From: Malaciobacter mytili LMG 24559
Lineage (GTDB): Bacteria; Campylobacterota; Campylobacteria; Campylobacterales; Arcobacteraceae
Direction: 5' to 3'
Length of the DNA: 64,000 bases
Assembly (NCBI RefSeq): GCF_003346775.1
Contig: NZ_CP031219.1
Location: forward strand, 2,418,001 to 2,482,000
The notes under the pieces were generated by a model that saw only the letters and a list, made by a program, of their open reading frames with translations, had not been told where the DNA came from and did not search any database. A program made the position numbers and the translations under genes. Of this stretch, positions 44,532 to 54,264 are shown in pieces (position 1 is the first letter of the stretch; each line of letters opens with the position of its first letter).

Positions 44532-46985
44532 TTAAAAACTCTCCCACTCATCATCACTACTAGATTTAGAAGCAAAGACTTTTTCTTCTTTATGTGTTTT
44601 AATTGGCTTATGCTCAAAAGTAGGCTCTACTTTTTTTACAGTTCTTTGTACTTTTTCATAACCAAATTCATCTTTAGATTTGCCTTTTTTAGAAGATTGT
44701 ACATTATTTTTACCATTAAATTCTTTTGCATTAGCATCTTTTACTATACCATCAGCAAGTAAATTTGTTTCATTTGCTATTTCTTGAGTTTGATTAGCAA
44801 TAGAGGCATTTTTTTGTGTTTGTTGGTCTAATAATGTAACTGCATCATTAATCTGCTCAATTCCACTTTGTTGTTCTTTTGAAGCTGCACTAACTTCTGT
44901 TATAAGTTCTAAGGTATTACTAATATTGTCATTTAGTGCTTTATAACCTTCTATCATTTGAGTTGCAACTTGCTTACCTTCATTTGCTTTTAATGTAGCT
45001 TGTTCAACTATGTGTTTTATCTCATTTGCTGCTTCTGCACTTCTACTTGCTAAGTTTCGCACCTCTTGTGCAACAACTGCAAACCCTTTTCCAGCTTCAC
45101 CAGCAGTTGCTGCTTCTACTGCTGCATTAAGTGATAGAATATTTGTTTGAAATGCTATTTGGTCAATTACTGTTATTGCCTCATTTATGGCTTCTACTTG
45201 TGTATTTATATCTTCCATTGATTTTGTTGTATTTAATGCTAAATCTTGACCTCTTGTTACTGAACTTGTAAGTTCTTTTGCATTTTCACTCATCTTTTGT
45301 ACATTATTTGAATTATTTATTACTGTACTTGTTATCTCTTCTAAGGCTGCTGCTGTCTCTTCTAAAGATGCCGCTGCTTCATTTGCACTTGTACTTAATG
45401 TATTTACATTTACTAATAACTCTGTTGAACCATCTTTTAATGTTAATCCATTTTGCTTATTTTGAACTAACATTTTTGTTATAGCATCTCCTAATTTATT
45501 TATGCCATCACTTAGTTCTCCTATCTCTCCTTTTGTATTGCCTTTTTCTACACTATTTAAATAGTTATAATTTGCATACTCATTTAATACTTTTAAAATA
45601 TTTTGGATATTCCCTTCTAATTTCTCAAGCATACTATTTATTAAATCTTTTAATTGATTTAATCCTTGATTATTTGAGTTTAGTAAAATTCTATCTGTTA
45701 ATACTCCTGTATTTACTGTATTTATTATTTCACTTGCATTATCTATTAATTTCTTCTCTTCTTCTAACCCTTTTTTTATCTTATTTATATTCTCATTTAC
45801 GATACTTGACATTAATCCTATTTCATCTTTTCTATCTACTATTAACTCTTGTGTATCTTCTGTCTCTTTATTTAAATATTTAAAAAATGATAATAACCCA
45901 TTTTGAAATACATTTAATGGTTTTACTACCATTGAGTTTACAAAAGTAAATAAAGCAATACCTATTAATATAATAAGTAAAATTGAAGCAAGTGCGATTA
46001 CATTTCTTATCTCATTTGGAGTAAGTAAAACTTCAGCTTCATCAATTTCAGCCATTATTGCCCACTTAAAATCTTCTCCAATTTTTACAGGTGAATAAAC
46101 TGATAATACAGGATTATTGTTATAGTCAATTATAATTTTCGCGCCACTTTTTCCTTCTAGTGCTTCTTTTGTTGCTTCTGTATCTACTGAACCTTTATCA
46201 GGGTTTGAAAAAGAAGCTATTAATGTATGATTTTTAGGGTCTAAAAAGCTATCACTTCTCATAAGGTTATCAGCCCCTACTAAGTATGTTTCTTCACTCT
46301 CTCCAAAACCTTCTCTAAACTTCATTATATCATTTATAGATTTATCAGAAATTTGAAAAACTAATACTGATTTAATTTCTCCATCAATATATACAGGAGT
46401 TGCTAAGAACATTGCAGGTGCGCCGTTACTTGGGGCATAAGGTTCCATATCAACATATACTGGTCTTTTTAACTCTTTTGCTTTTTTCCAAGCATCAGCA
46501 AGGGCAGAATCTTTTAAAGAACCATTTGATAAATTTGCTCCATAATCTGACTCTTTTGCTGCACTATACATTACATGTCCATGCTGAGCACAAATTACAA
46601 AAATATCATAATACCCATAATCATTCATATAACTTTGAAAGAAATCTTCATGAGGCTTTGTCTCATCTTTTACCATCTCATTTGTAACAGGAAAATTATC
46701 TGTACTTTTGACACTTAATTCATTATGTGTTTCAGTTAAATCATTTATTATATTTTTAATATTCTCACTTTTTGCCAAGACTTTAATATCAGCAATTCTC
46801 TCTTGAAAAAATACTTCAAGTTGATGCGCTTTTATATCTTTTACTGTTTGAAGTCTATCAAAGCTTTCCTGCATTAACACATCTTTTGAATACTTTACAG
46901 AAATTATTGCAAGGATTACTCCAAGTAAAATTAGTGAACTTAAACCAATAAGTAATATTTTGGTTTTTATAGCTACATTTTTCAT
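44532..46985 (-). CDS. Methyl-accepting chemotaxis protein 3 (dCache type, WESF end)
   Basis: 817 residues. TM1 about 10-30, dCache periplasmic part to about 330, TM2 about 330-350, then HAMP-like and coiled-coil parts. The tip near 618 reads [22 protein letters not shown]. It has a basic, low-complexity tail ending in EWESF, a likely CheR/CheB tether. The body equals receptor 2 while a 106-base stretch (44806-44911) equals receptor 1, so the gene is a mosaic. The periplasmic part is distinct. AAGGGAAAAT precedes the ATG. Confidence 0.92.
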   Translation of the reverse strand: MKNVAIKTKILLIGLSSLILLGVILAIISVKYSKDVLMQESFDRLQTVKDIKAHQLEVFFQERIADIKVLAKSENIKNIINDLTETHNELSVKSTDNFPVTNEMVKDETKPHEDFFQSYMNDYGYYDIFVICAQHGHVMYSAAKESDYGANLSNGSLKDSALADAWKKAKELKRPVYVDMEPYAPSNGAPAMFLATPVYIDGEIKSVLVFQISDKSINDIMKFREGFGESEETYLVGADNLMRSDSFLDPKNHTLIASFSNPDKGSVDTEATKEALEGKSGAKIIIDYNNNPVLSVYSPVKIGEDFKWAIMAEIDEAEVLLTPNEIRNVIALASILLIILIGIALFTFVNSMVVKPLNVFQNGLLSFFKYLNKETEDTQELIVDRKDEIGLMSSIVNENINKIKKGLEEEKKLIDNASEIINTVNTGVLTDRILLNSNNQGLNQLKDLINSMLEKLEGNIQNILKVLNEYANYNYLNSVEKGNTKGEIGELSDGINKLGDAITKMLVQNKQNGLTLKDGSTELLVNVNTLSTSANEAAASLEETAAALEEITSTVINNSNNVQKMSENAKELTSSVTRGQDLALNTTKSMEDINTQVEAINEAITVIDQIAFQTNILSLNAAVEAATAGEAGKGFAVVAQEVRNLASRSAEAANEIKHIVEQATLKANEGKQVATQMIEGYKALNDNISNTLELITEVSAASKEQQSGIEQINDAVTLLDQQTQKNASIANQTQEIANETNLLADGIVKDANAKEFNGKNNVQSSKKGKSKDEFGYEKVQRTVKKVEPTFEHKPIKTHKEEKVFASKSSSDDEWESF
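44929..45933. repeat. 1-kb near-identical tract shared with receptor 2, copy B
   Basis: Partner of 42100-43104; divergence begins at 44928 and 45934. At its three differences from receptor 2 (tip and flank) it carries the bases seen in receptor 1. Confidence 0.85.
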
Positions 46986-47327
46986 TATTTTCCCTTTTTT
47001 TGACTCTCTTTTTTATAATTATTACTTATTTATTCTTTAAAGTTGTTGTTTTTTAGACAAAGTGTCATACAAATAATTATTTTTTTATATAAATGTATAA
47101 AAAATGACCAAATGTTTATTTTTTAACAATATTATTATAGTCTTTTTAGATTTTGCTTTAGAATAAAAGTAGCTAGAAGGTCTAACTACTTTTATATGAG
47201 GAGGAGTACTTAAAAATTAGTACAAAAAAATTATAACTATATACAATAGCATAATAGTAGCAGTTAAAAAAATTTAACAAATTTTTAGAAATTTTGATAT
47301 ATAATAACTAAACTTATAGGAGAAATT
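46986..47327. other. Gap upstream of the BioF-like gene
   Basis: 342 bp. It holds receptor 3's upstream region on the left, a 10-bp stem-loop at 47163-47195, then TGAGGAGGAGTACTTAA, and a TATAATA box just before the BioF-like start. No gene longer than a few codons is convincing. Confidence 0.5.
47163..47195. promoter_or_regulatory. 10-bp stem-loop upstream of the BioF-like gene
   Basis: ATAAAAGTAG (47163-47172) pairs with CTACTTTTAT (47186-47195); the 13-base loop has complementary TAG and CTA. It is not adjacent to any gene end, so a terminator of an unrecognised small RNA or an operator are both possible. Confidence 0.45.
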
Positions 47328-48422
47328 TTGTACTCTAAAGAACTAAATTCCATAAAAAAATCAAATAGATATAGAACTCGAGAGATTTTTAATGAAAATT
47401 TAATCGATTTAGCTTCAAATGACTACTTAGGTTTTACTCAAGATAAAAAACTTTTTGAAAATGCTTATAAAAGAGTTCTAAAAGAAAACTACACTGCACC
47501 AAAAGCTTCACAACTTGTAAATGGCTACAATTTAATTCATAAAGAGTTTGAAGATTTATTATGTGAAAAAAATCACTTTGAAGCAGCGATAACTGTAGGT
47601 TCTGGATTCTTAGGGAATATCTCAATGATAGAGGCATTAGTTAGAAAAAAAGATAAACTTTTTATAGATGAAGACTACCATGCAAGTGGTATTCTTGCTA
47701 CAAAATTACTTGAAGCAAATCAAGTAATTATATTTAATCACAATGATTATAAAGATTTAAAAGAAAAATTTGAAAAATATAAAAGTTCAAATAGAAATAT
47801 AATTGCCATAGAAGGCGTTTACTCTATGCAAGGGGATTTAGCCCCAAAAGAGATATTTGAATTTGCCGATGAAAAAAATGCTTTATTAATAGTTGATGAA
47901 GCCCACTCAAGTGGAGTTTTAGGTGATAATTTACTTGGTATTTTTGATTATTATAAGATAAAACCAAAGTCAAATCATATAAAAATGGGGACTTTAGGAA
48001 AGGCTTATGGAAGTTATGGAGCCTATATTCTAGCAAGTTCTCATATTATAGAATATCTTCAAAATAGAGCAAAAGCCATCATCTACACAACAGCCCCCTC
48101 ACTTTTTGATATAAGTTTAGCCTTACAATCTTTAAAGAAAATAATTACTCATAAAGAAGAAATTAAAAGTAAAATCCAAAAAAATCTAAATATAGTAAAA
48201 GAGATTTTAGATATTGATTCAAAAAGTTTAATTATACCTATTGATATAAAAGATAATAAAAAAGTAAAACTTATTCAAGAGGAGTTAAAAAAGAAAGGTT
48301 ATTTAGTTGGAGCAATTAGACAACCTACAGTTAAAAGTGCAATAATTAGACTTATTGCAAAAATAGATATAAATGAAGATGATTTAAGATATGTCTGTAA
48401 CTATTTAAAGGAAAATCTATGA
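47328..48422 (+). CDS. bioF: 8-amino-7-oxononanoate-synthase-like aminotransferase
   Basis: Alpha-oxoamine-synthase-family PLP enzyme, likely the pimeloyl-CoA/ACP plus alanine condensation of biotin synthesis. 364 residues. Motifs: LIDLASNDYLGFT, VGSGFLGNISMI, IDEDYHASG, VDEAHSSGVLG and the PLP Lys in MGTLGKAYGSYGAY. The start is TTG at 47328 with AGGAGA about 6 bases upstream. No other bio genes are nearby, so a related 2-amino-3-oxo acid lyase function is possible. The stop overlaps the next gene by ATGA. Confidence 0.7.
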   Translation: MYSKELNSIKKSNRYRTREIFNENLIDLASNDYLGFTQDKKLFENAYKRVLKENYTAPKASQLVNGYNLIHKEFEDLLCEKNHFEAAITVGSGFLGNISMIEALVRKKDKLFIDEDYHASGILATKLLEANQVIIFNHNDYKDLKEKFEKYKSSNRNIIAIEGVYSMQGDLAPKEIFEFADEKNALLIVDEAHSSGVLGDNLLGIFDYYKIKPKSNHIKMGTLGKAYGSYGAYILASSHIIEYLQNRAKAIIYTTAPSLFDISLALQSLKKIITHKEEIKSKIQKNLNIVKEILDIDSKSLIIPIDIKDNKKVKLIQEELKKKGYLVGAIRQPTVKSAIIRLIAKIDINEDDLRYVCNYLKENL

Positions 48423-48658
48423 AAAAGATAATTTTACTTAGTTTTATCACACTAATTACATACGCCAATGATAATATTATAAATCCAAAAAATTGTGAAA
48501 TTGTGAAATTATCAAAATTCACTACTTTAGTCTCTTGTAATAAATTAGATTATATTGTACAAACAAAAGAGGCAAGAAGGGATGATGAAGACAATGTAAA
48601 AAAAATTATTGTTCTTACACAAAAAGAAAGCAAAATAATTTTAAGTGAAGGAAATTAA
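48419..48658 (+). CDS. Small exported protein with one disulfide pair
   Basis: 79 residues with a signal peptide (1-16, ending TYA). The mature part is NDNIINPKNCEIVKLSKF with Cys at CEIVK and SCNKL, probably a disulfide in the periplasm. Family not recognised. It overlaps the BioF-like gene by ATGA and the carbonic anhydrase gene by one base, so all three share a transcript. Confidence 0.65.
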   Translation: MKKIILLSFITLITYANDNIINPKNCEIVKLSKFTTLVSCNKLDYIVQTKEARRDDEDNVKKIIVLTQKESKIILSEGN

Positions 48659-49308
48659 TGAAAGAGTTAATAAAAGGTAATAAAAGATTTAGAGAACAAA
48701 AATTTCCCTCTTTAAAAAATGATATTCAAAAATTAGTTAAAGAGGGACAAAAACCTGATGTACTATTTATAGGATGTTCAGATAGTAGAGTTACTCCAGA
48801 TATTATGCTTGATGTAAATCCAGGAGATATGTTTATTTTAAGAAATGTTGGTAACTTTGTACCTCCATTTAAATGTGATGAAGATTACCATGGAAGTGCA
48901 GCAGCAATTGAATATGCTGTATCAGTTTTAGAAGTAAAACATATTATTGTATGTGGACATTCACATTGTGGAGCTTGTCAAAGTCTATATAAAGAAATCC
49001 CACTAGAAAAAGAAAAAGTTGTTCATATTGTAAAATGGTTAGAGTTAGGTGCAGAAGCTAAAGCTAAAACTTTAAGTTTAATAAAAGACCCAGAAGATAA
49101 AGAAAAACTTTATAGTCTTACTGAAAAAATATCTGTAACTTACCAGCTAAAGAACTTATTAACATATCCTGATGTAAAAAGAAGAGTTGAAAATGGTAGT
49201 TTAAAAATCCATGGTTGGTATTATAAACTAGAAGATGGTTCAATTGAATGTTATGACCAGCAAAAAGAGAGATTTATATCTTTAGAAGAGTGTGTAAATG
49301 GAAAATGA
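48658..49308 (+). CDS. Beta-carbonic anhydrase
   Basis: Interconverts CO2 and bicarbonate. 216 residues. Zinc ligands C40 in IGCSDSRV, H101 and C104 in CGHSHCGAC; D42-R44 form the active-site dyad. It has normal prokaryotic beta-class length. It begins on the last base of the preceding stop and overlaps the following small membrane gene by 11 bases. It may supply bicarbonate for carboxylases in a microaerophile; that is inference. Confidence 0.93.
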   Translation: MKELIKGNKRFREQKFPSLKNDIQKLVKEGQKPDVLFIGCSDSRVTPDIMLDVNPGDMFILRNVGNFVPPFKCDEDYHGSAAAIEYAVSVLEVKHIIVCGHSHCGACQSLYKEIPLEKEKVVHIVKWLELGAEAKAKTLSLIKDPEDKEKLYSLTEKISVTYQLKNLLTYPDVKRRVENGSLKIHGWYYKLEDGSIECYDQQKERFISLEECVNGK

Positions 49309-49615
49309 AATTAGAAAAATACCTAAAAAAAGTAAAATTATAATCTTGATTTTAACTCTTCTTGCTATTATGTCATTCTTAGTAATTACATACTTAAAAG
49401 AGTTAAAAATAAAAGGGATATTAAACTCTTTAGGATATACTCAAATTAGCAGTGTAAAAGTAATTAATAAACTTAGTGTAGAAGATAAAGATACAAAAAG
49501 AAAAGGAACTGTTTATAAAGTTCTATTTTTCAATAATAAAACAAATCAAGAATGTATTGGATTTTTACACAAAGATAAATCAAACAAATACTTTGAAGAT
49601 TTTGATTGTAAATAG
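49298..49615 (+). CDS. Small single-TM protein of unknown family
   Basis: 105 residues: a basic cytoplasmic end, a helix IIILILTLLAIMSFLVITYL (about 13-33), then a periplasmic part of about 70 residues with Cys at QECIGF and the extreme DCK end, possibly a disulfide. It overlaps the carbonic anhydrase gene by 11 bases and is followed after 8 bases by mqnE. Not recognised. Confidence 0.6.
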   Translation: MENEIRKIPKKSKIIILILTLLAIMSFLVITYLKELKIKGILNSLGYTQISSVKVINKLSVEDKDTKRKGTVYKVLFFNNKTNQECIGFLHKDKSNKYFEDFDCK

Positions 49616-49623
49616 GTAAATAA

Positions 49624-50685
49624 ATGGATATTTTAAAAAAATTAGAAAATAAAGAAAGATTAAATTTTGATGATGCAGTAAAACTTTATGACCTAGATCT
49701 TTTTGAACTAGGAATGATTGCAAATCAAATTAGAGAAGAGAAGCATGGGAAAAAAACATACTTCAATATAAATAGACACATTAATCCAACAAATATCTGT
49801 AAAGATGTATGTCAGTTCTGTGCTTATAGTGCAAGTAGAAAAAATCCCAATCAATATACAATGACACATGAACAAATTTTAGAAGCAGTTGGAAACTCTT
49901 CTAAAAATGGGATAAAAGAAGTACATATCGTATCAGCACACAATCCACACACTGGTTTACAATGGTATTTAGATGTATTTAAAATCATAAAAGAAAAGTT
50001 TCCCTCAATTCATATAAAGGCTTTAACTGCTGCTGAAATTCATTTTTTAGCAACAGAATATAATTTAACATATGAAGATATTATAAGTAAAATGTTAGAA
50101 CATGGTGTTGATTCTATGCCTGGTGGTGGAGCAGAAATTTTTGATGAAAAAGTAAGAAAAAGAATCTGTGGTGGAAAAGTAAGCTCAGAGCAATGGCTTA
50201 ATATTCATAAACTTTGGCATAATCATGGTAAACATAGTAATGCTACAATGCTTTTTGGACATATTGAAACTAGAGAACATAGAATTGATCATATGTTAAG
50301 ATTAAGAAATTTACAAGATGAAACAGGTGGATTTAATGCTTTTATTCCATTAGTTTTTCAAACAAAAAATAACTACTTAAAAGTAAAAGAACCACTAACT
50401 GGTCAAGAAATTTTAAAAACATATGCAATTGCTAGAATCTTGCTTGATAATATTTCTAATATTAAAGCATATTGGGCAACTTCAACAGTAAAACTTGCTT
50501 TAATTGCTCAAGAATTTGGAGCAAATGACTTAGATGGAACTATTGAAAAAGAGTCAATTCAAAGTGCTGCTGGTGCTCAAAGTGCCCATGGAGTTCAAGT
50601 ACAACAGTTTGTAGATTTAATTAAAAACTCTGGATTTACTCCTGTAGAAAGAGACTCAGTTTATAATGAATTAAAAGTTTGGTAA
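49624..50685 (+). CDS. mqnE: Aminofutalosine synthase MqnE
   Basis: Radical-SAM enzyme of the futalosine route to menaquinone; it joins SAM's adenosyl group to the chorismate-derived precursor. 353 residues. The cluster cysteines are C59, C63, C66 in NICKDVCQFC. NINRHINPTN precedes it, and GVDSMPGGGAEIF and the C-terminal TIEKESIQSAAGA are family-typical. The other mqn genes are not in the window. It is last in the bioF-like to mqnE run. Confidence 0.93.
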   Translation: MDILKKLENKERLNFDDAVKLYDLDLFELGMIANQIREEKHGKKTYFNINRHINPTNICKDVCQFCAYSASRKNPNQYTMTHEQILEAVGNSSKNGIKEVHIVSAHNPHTGLQWYLDVFKIIKEKFPSIHIKALTAAEIHFLATEYNLTYEDIISKMLEHGVDSMPGGGAEIFDEKVRKRICGGKVSSEQWLNIHKLWHNHGKHSNATMLFGHIETREHRIDHMLRLRNLQDETGGFNAFIPLVFQTKNNYLKVKEPLTGQEILKTYAIARILLDNISNIKAYWATSTVKLALIAQEFGANDLDGTIEKESIQSAAGAQSAHGVQVQQFVDLIKNSGFTPVERDSVYNELKVW

Positions 50686-50708
50686 TATTAGGGCTTTGCC
50701 CTATTACC
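50681..50708. terminator. Hairpin between mqnE and the convergent gene
   Basis: GGTAATATTAGGGC and GCCCTATTACC pair around TTT with a three-base bulge; the mqnE stop codon is in the left arm. The T-run is poor on the plus strand. Confidence 0.4.
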
Positions 50709-50729
50709 TACTAAAAATAGCTTAAATTT

Positions 50730-52301
50730 TTACTTTGGTTGATGAAATTGTAAAATAAATTCTAATTCTATTCCAGCTTCTGTTTTTACTATTGAAATAG
50801 GATAAGAAATATGAATTGAATATAGTTCATTATTTAGCATTTTAACCACATCAAAAAGTCTTGTTGGAGTATCTACTACAAAATTTACAATATAATTAAA
50901 AGTAACTACATCTGATTTAAAACTAGATTTAAAATTAATCTTTGCATCTTGTGGAAATAGTGTTTTTAACTGTTCTGTTACTCTAATAATAGGTATAAAT
51001 TCATCAGTTATATATGTCTCTTCATATATTTTCATAGAAGAAGTTACAGGTTTTGCACCACTATTTGTAATAACTCCCTCATATACAACTTTTTTACTAT
51101 TTAAAAATTCAATAGTTGAACTTTCATAATATTTTAAAAGTTCTGGTTGCATTGTTTTTATAAAAGTATCATTATTTAAAAAGTCGGCTACTAATTTAGA
51201 GCCTTCTTTTGTAATTTCTATTTCTTTTAAAACAACATCATATGGTATAGAATTAAATAATTCCTCTACTCTTTTTTTAACTATTAAATTCTTTTCTATG
51301 TGATTTGGTAGTTTAAATTGCTTGATAATTACTTGTTCTTTTTTCTCTAACTCTTTTTTATTTTCTTTTATTATTTCATTTAAAGGTATTGTTAAATACC
51401 CTACTAATCCTACAATAATAATAGATAAGATAGTTAAGATAATCTTAGAAGTATTTTTACTTTTTTTCTTTCTTGCTACAATAAAACTTTTATGCTGATG
51501 TTTATCTTTTACTAATTCAAAAAGCTCTTCTTCAATTGAAATTGGATGATAAAATACTTCCATCATCATCTCATCTTTTAACTGTTCTATTTGCTTTTCA
51601 CTTAGTTGTTTAACCGTATATAATAGTCTTATTTCCTCTATGAAAATATCATTTGTATTTTCATAAAATTCATTAATAATACCATTTATTGTATCAATAA
51701 CTTCAAAATAGTGAATTTCATCAAAAAGTTTTTGCCCTAATACATCATTATCATAAAATTTACTATTTTTTACATTTTCAAAAGTAGTAAACTCTTCAAC
51801 CTTAGCAAAAACAATTTCACCTTTTGTATTTAAAATTACAATATATGCTTTATTATTAAAAAATAGTGCTATTAATGAATTTCTATATGGATTTTTTTCA
51901 ATAAATAAGTTTAAAATATGAAATATTGAATAAACATAATCAATACCCGTAGCTTCAAAATAGTGTCTTGTTTCAAAAAGTTTATTTTTTAAAATTGCAA
52001 CATCATATTCATTATTTAAATTTGTAGTGGAATAATCTTTTAATCGTTTAGATAAATTTCTTTTTACAAGCTTTGTGTCATCACTTATTAATAAAGTTGA
52101 AACATATGTTTTATCTATTTCTTTTTGAAAAGCATTTATTTTATGAACTGCATCTCTAGGTAAGATTTCCTCTTTTGATAAAAACACGGATTGAGATGAT
52201 TCTACAATTTCATTATTTTCTAACTTCTTAAAATCTAGTTTTAAAGAGTTTGTGTTTTTAATAGCATTAATATATAAAGAGTGTTTATTAAACATAATCA
52301 T
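50730..52301 (-). CDS. Large one-TM protein, GspL/PilM-N-like layout
   Basis: 523 residues. A cytoplasmic N-terminal domain (1-280), one TM helix (about 286-307, KIILTILSIIIVGLVGYLTI), a coiled-coil start, and a periplasmic domain (about 310-523) rich in beta and mixed segments. This resembles GspL or a fusion of PilM-like and PilN/PilO-like parts, but I see no secure motif. It lies 7 bases after the acyltransferase gene. The start could also be two codons downstream at 52295. Function unknown. Confidence 0.6.
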   Translation of the reverse strand: MIMFNKHSLYINAIKNTNSLKLDFKKLENNEIVESSQSVFLSKEEILPRDAVHKINAFQKEIDKTYVSTLLISDDTKLVKRNLSKRLKDYSTTNLNNEYDVAILKNKLFETRHYFEATGIDYVYSIFHILNLFIEKNPYRNSLIALFFNNKAYIVILNTKGEIVFAKVEEFTTFENVKNSKFYDNDVLGQKLFDEIHYFEVIDTINGIINEFYENTNDIFIEEIRLLYTVKQLSEKQIEQLKDEMMMEVFYHPISIEEELFELVKDKHQHKSFIVARKKKSKNTSKIILTILSIIIVGLVGYLTIPLNEIIKENKKELEKKEQVIIKQFKLPNHIEKNLIVKKRVEELFNSIPYDVVLKEIEITKEGSKLVADFLNNDTFIKTMQPELLKYYESSTIEFLNSKKVVYEGVITNSGAKPVTSSMKIYEETYITDEFIPIIRVTEQLKTLFPQDAKINFKSSFKSDVVTFNYIVNFVVDTPTRLFDVVKMLNNELYSIHISYPISIVKTEAGIELEFILQFHQPK

Positions 52302-52307
52302 ATTTTC

Positions 52308-52934
52308 CTAGATTACAGCATTTATCAGCATTTTTTCTTTTATTAAAGCTTTTGCTTCTTCATTTTCTAAACCACTAATATCAAGTGGCTCTTGAATAAA
52401 AAACTCTAAAGTTCCAAAAGGTTTTGGAACAATAAATTTATCCCAAGATTTCATTTGCCAATATTTTGATGGTTTACAATTGAAAATAACAATCCTTGCA
52501 TTTGCTTTATTAGCAATTGCAACTATTCCATCAGCAACAGAAAATCTAGGTCCTCTTGGACCATCAGGAGTTATAGCTATATCATTTTTTGCTTTTAACT
52601 CTTTAATTGTACTAATTAAAGCTTTAGCCCCACCTTTTGAAGAAGAACCTCTAATAGAACCAATACCTAAATATTCAACTGTTCTAGTAATGGCTTCTCC
52701 ATCTTTGTGCTGACTAATAATAGCTTTAATTAGACTATTTGGTCTAAGTTTTTGATAATTAAAAGGTTGCATTAGTAATTCACCATGCCAAAAAGCCACA
52801 ATAATAGGCTCTTTGGGATTAATCTTTGCATGATGGAATACTTTTTTATTTGTAAGATAAATAAATCTTACAATTAAATGCAATATAAATGGCATTACTG
52901 TTAAAGATATAAAAGTTTTAATTCTTTTTTTCAT
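52308..52934 (-). CDS. DUF374-family lysophospholipid acyltransferase-like protein
   Basis: 208 residues, a small membrane-associated acyltransferase of DUF374. Motifs: AFWHGELLM (the HxE/Q-type loop), QHKDGEAITRTVEYLGIGSIRGSSSKGG and ITPDGPRGPRF, the family signature. A hydrophobic helix is at about 9-27. It likely acylates a lipid or a lipid-A precursor. Two bases separate it from miaB. Confidence 0.85.
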   Translation of the reverse strand: MKKRIKTFISLTVMPFILHLIVRFIYLTNKKVFHHAKINPKEPIIVAFWHGELLMQPFNYQKLRPNSLIKAIISQHKDGEAITRTVEYLGIGSIRGSSSKGGAKALISTIKELKAKNDIAITPDGPRGPRFSVADGIVAIANKANARIVIFNCKPSKYWQMKSWDKFIVPKPFGTLEFFIQEPLDISGLENEEAKALIKEKMLINAVI

Positions 52935-52936
52935 AT

Positions 52937-54253
52937 CTATGCTACTACTTCACCTTTTAATGCTGTTCTTGTAACATCTGTGATTTTAACATCTACAAAT
53001 TTACCAAGAAGCTCATCACTACCTTTTGCAAATACTTGAAGATAGTTATCTGTATATCCAGAAACCTCTGCATTTGGTTTTAGGCTCTCAACTAAAATAT
53101 TTACAGTAGTTCCAATAAGTTTTGGCATACACTCTTCTAAATATCTTTTATGAAGTTCAATAAGTTCAGTTAATCTTGAACTTCCTATTTCATCATCTAT
53201 TTCTAAATGCTGTAATTTTAAAGCTTCTGTTCCAGGTCTAGGAGAATATTTAAAGTTAAAAATTTGATCAAATTTCACTTCATTTACCACTTCTAAAGTA
53301 TCTTCAAAATCTTCTTGTGTTTCCCCTGGAAAAGCTACAATAATATCAGTTGTAATTCTTAAATTAGGAACTAAATCTCTTAACTTTTTAGCTCTATTTA
53401 AAAACCACTCTTTAGTATATCCTCTTTTCATAGCTCTTAAAATCTCTGTCGAACCACTTTGTAATGGCATATGAATACATTTTGAGATTTTAGGATTTTT
53501 TGCAAACTCTTCTATAAATTCATCATCCATATGTAAAGGATGAGGAGATGTAAATCTTATTCTTTCTAAACCTTCTATAGCAGATACATCCCTTAAAAGT
53601 TGTGTAAAGCTATATTTTCCTCTTCCATCAGAAAATCTTCTACCGTAAGAGTTTACATTTTGACCTAAAAGCATTACTTCAACAGCCCCATCAGCAACTG
53701 CTTTTTTTATTTGATCAACTATCATTTCAGGAGGAATAGAAATCTCTTCACCCCTTGTACTTGGAACAATGCAATATGTACATGTTTTATCACAACCAAT
53801 AGAGATATTTACACTTGCTCTATATTTATTAGTTTTTGCAGGTGCAAAATCATATGTTGATTCATCATTATCAATTGCAATTTCAACTGCACCTTTTACA
53901 TCAACAACATCTTTAATTTTAGATATATTTCTAGCCCCTACAACAAAATCCACATAAGGTGCTCTTTTGATAATATCATTTCCAAGATGGCTTGCAGTAC
54001 ATCCACAAACACCAATTTTAGCACCTTGTTTTTTCTTAATATTAAATTGTCCAATTTCTGAGAAAAGCTTTTGTACAGGTTTTTCTCTAACAGAACAAGT
54101 GTTAATAATAATTAAATCAGCATCTTCTATATTTTGTGTTGTATCATAGTTTTTATATTTCTTTAACTCTGCTGCAATATGTTGGCTATCAGTATCATTC
54201 ATCTGACAGCCAAGCGTTTGAATAAATAATTTTTTTGACTCTTCTTTACTCAT
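52937..54253 (-). CDS. miaB: tRNA-2-methylthio-N6-dimethylallyladenosine synthase MiaB
   Basis: Radical-SAM methylthiotransferase acting on A37 of tRNAs reading UNN codons. 438 residues. N-terminal UPF0004 domain with C16 in TLGCQMN, Cys in INTCSVREKP and VCGCTASH, the radical-SAM CDKTCTYCIVPSTRG, and a C-terminal TRAM domain with IDV-type strands (VDVKITDVTRTALKG). 11 bases separate it from the upstream HP0268-like gene. Confidence 0.97.
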   Translation of the reverse strand: MSKEESKKLFIQTLGCQMNDTDSQHIAAELKKYKNYDTTQNIEDADLIIINTCSVREKPVQKLFSEIGQFNIKKKQGAKIGVCGCTASHLGNDIIKRAPYVDFVVGARNISKIKDVVDVKGAVEIAIDNDESTYDFAPAKTNKYRASVNISIGCDKTCTYCIVPSTRGEEISIPPEMIVDQIKKAVADGAVEVMLLGQNVNSYGRRFSDGRGKYSFTQLLRDVSAIEGLERIRFTSPHPLHMDDEFIEEFAKNPKISKCIHMPLQSGSTEILRAMKRGYTKEWFLNRAKKLRDLVPNLRITTDIIVAFPGETQEDFEDTLEVVNEVKFDQIFNFKYSPRPGTEALKLQHLEIDDEIGSSRLTELIELHKRYLEECMPKLIGTTVNILVESLKPNAEVSGYTDNYLQVFAKGSDELLGKFVDVKITDVTRTALKGEVVA

Positions 54254-54264
54254 ATAAATCTTGC

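Noticed and set aside
47196-47215. Tiny ORF ATG AGG AGG AGT ACT TAA after the stem-loop
   Set aside because: Five codons only; the GAGGAGGAG looks like a ribosome site but no frame follows it.
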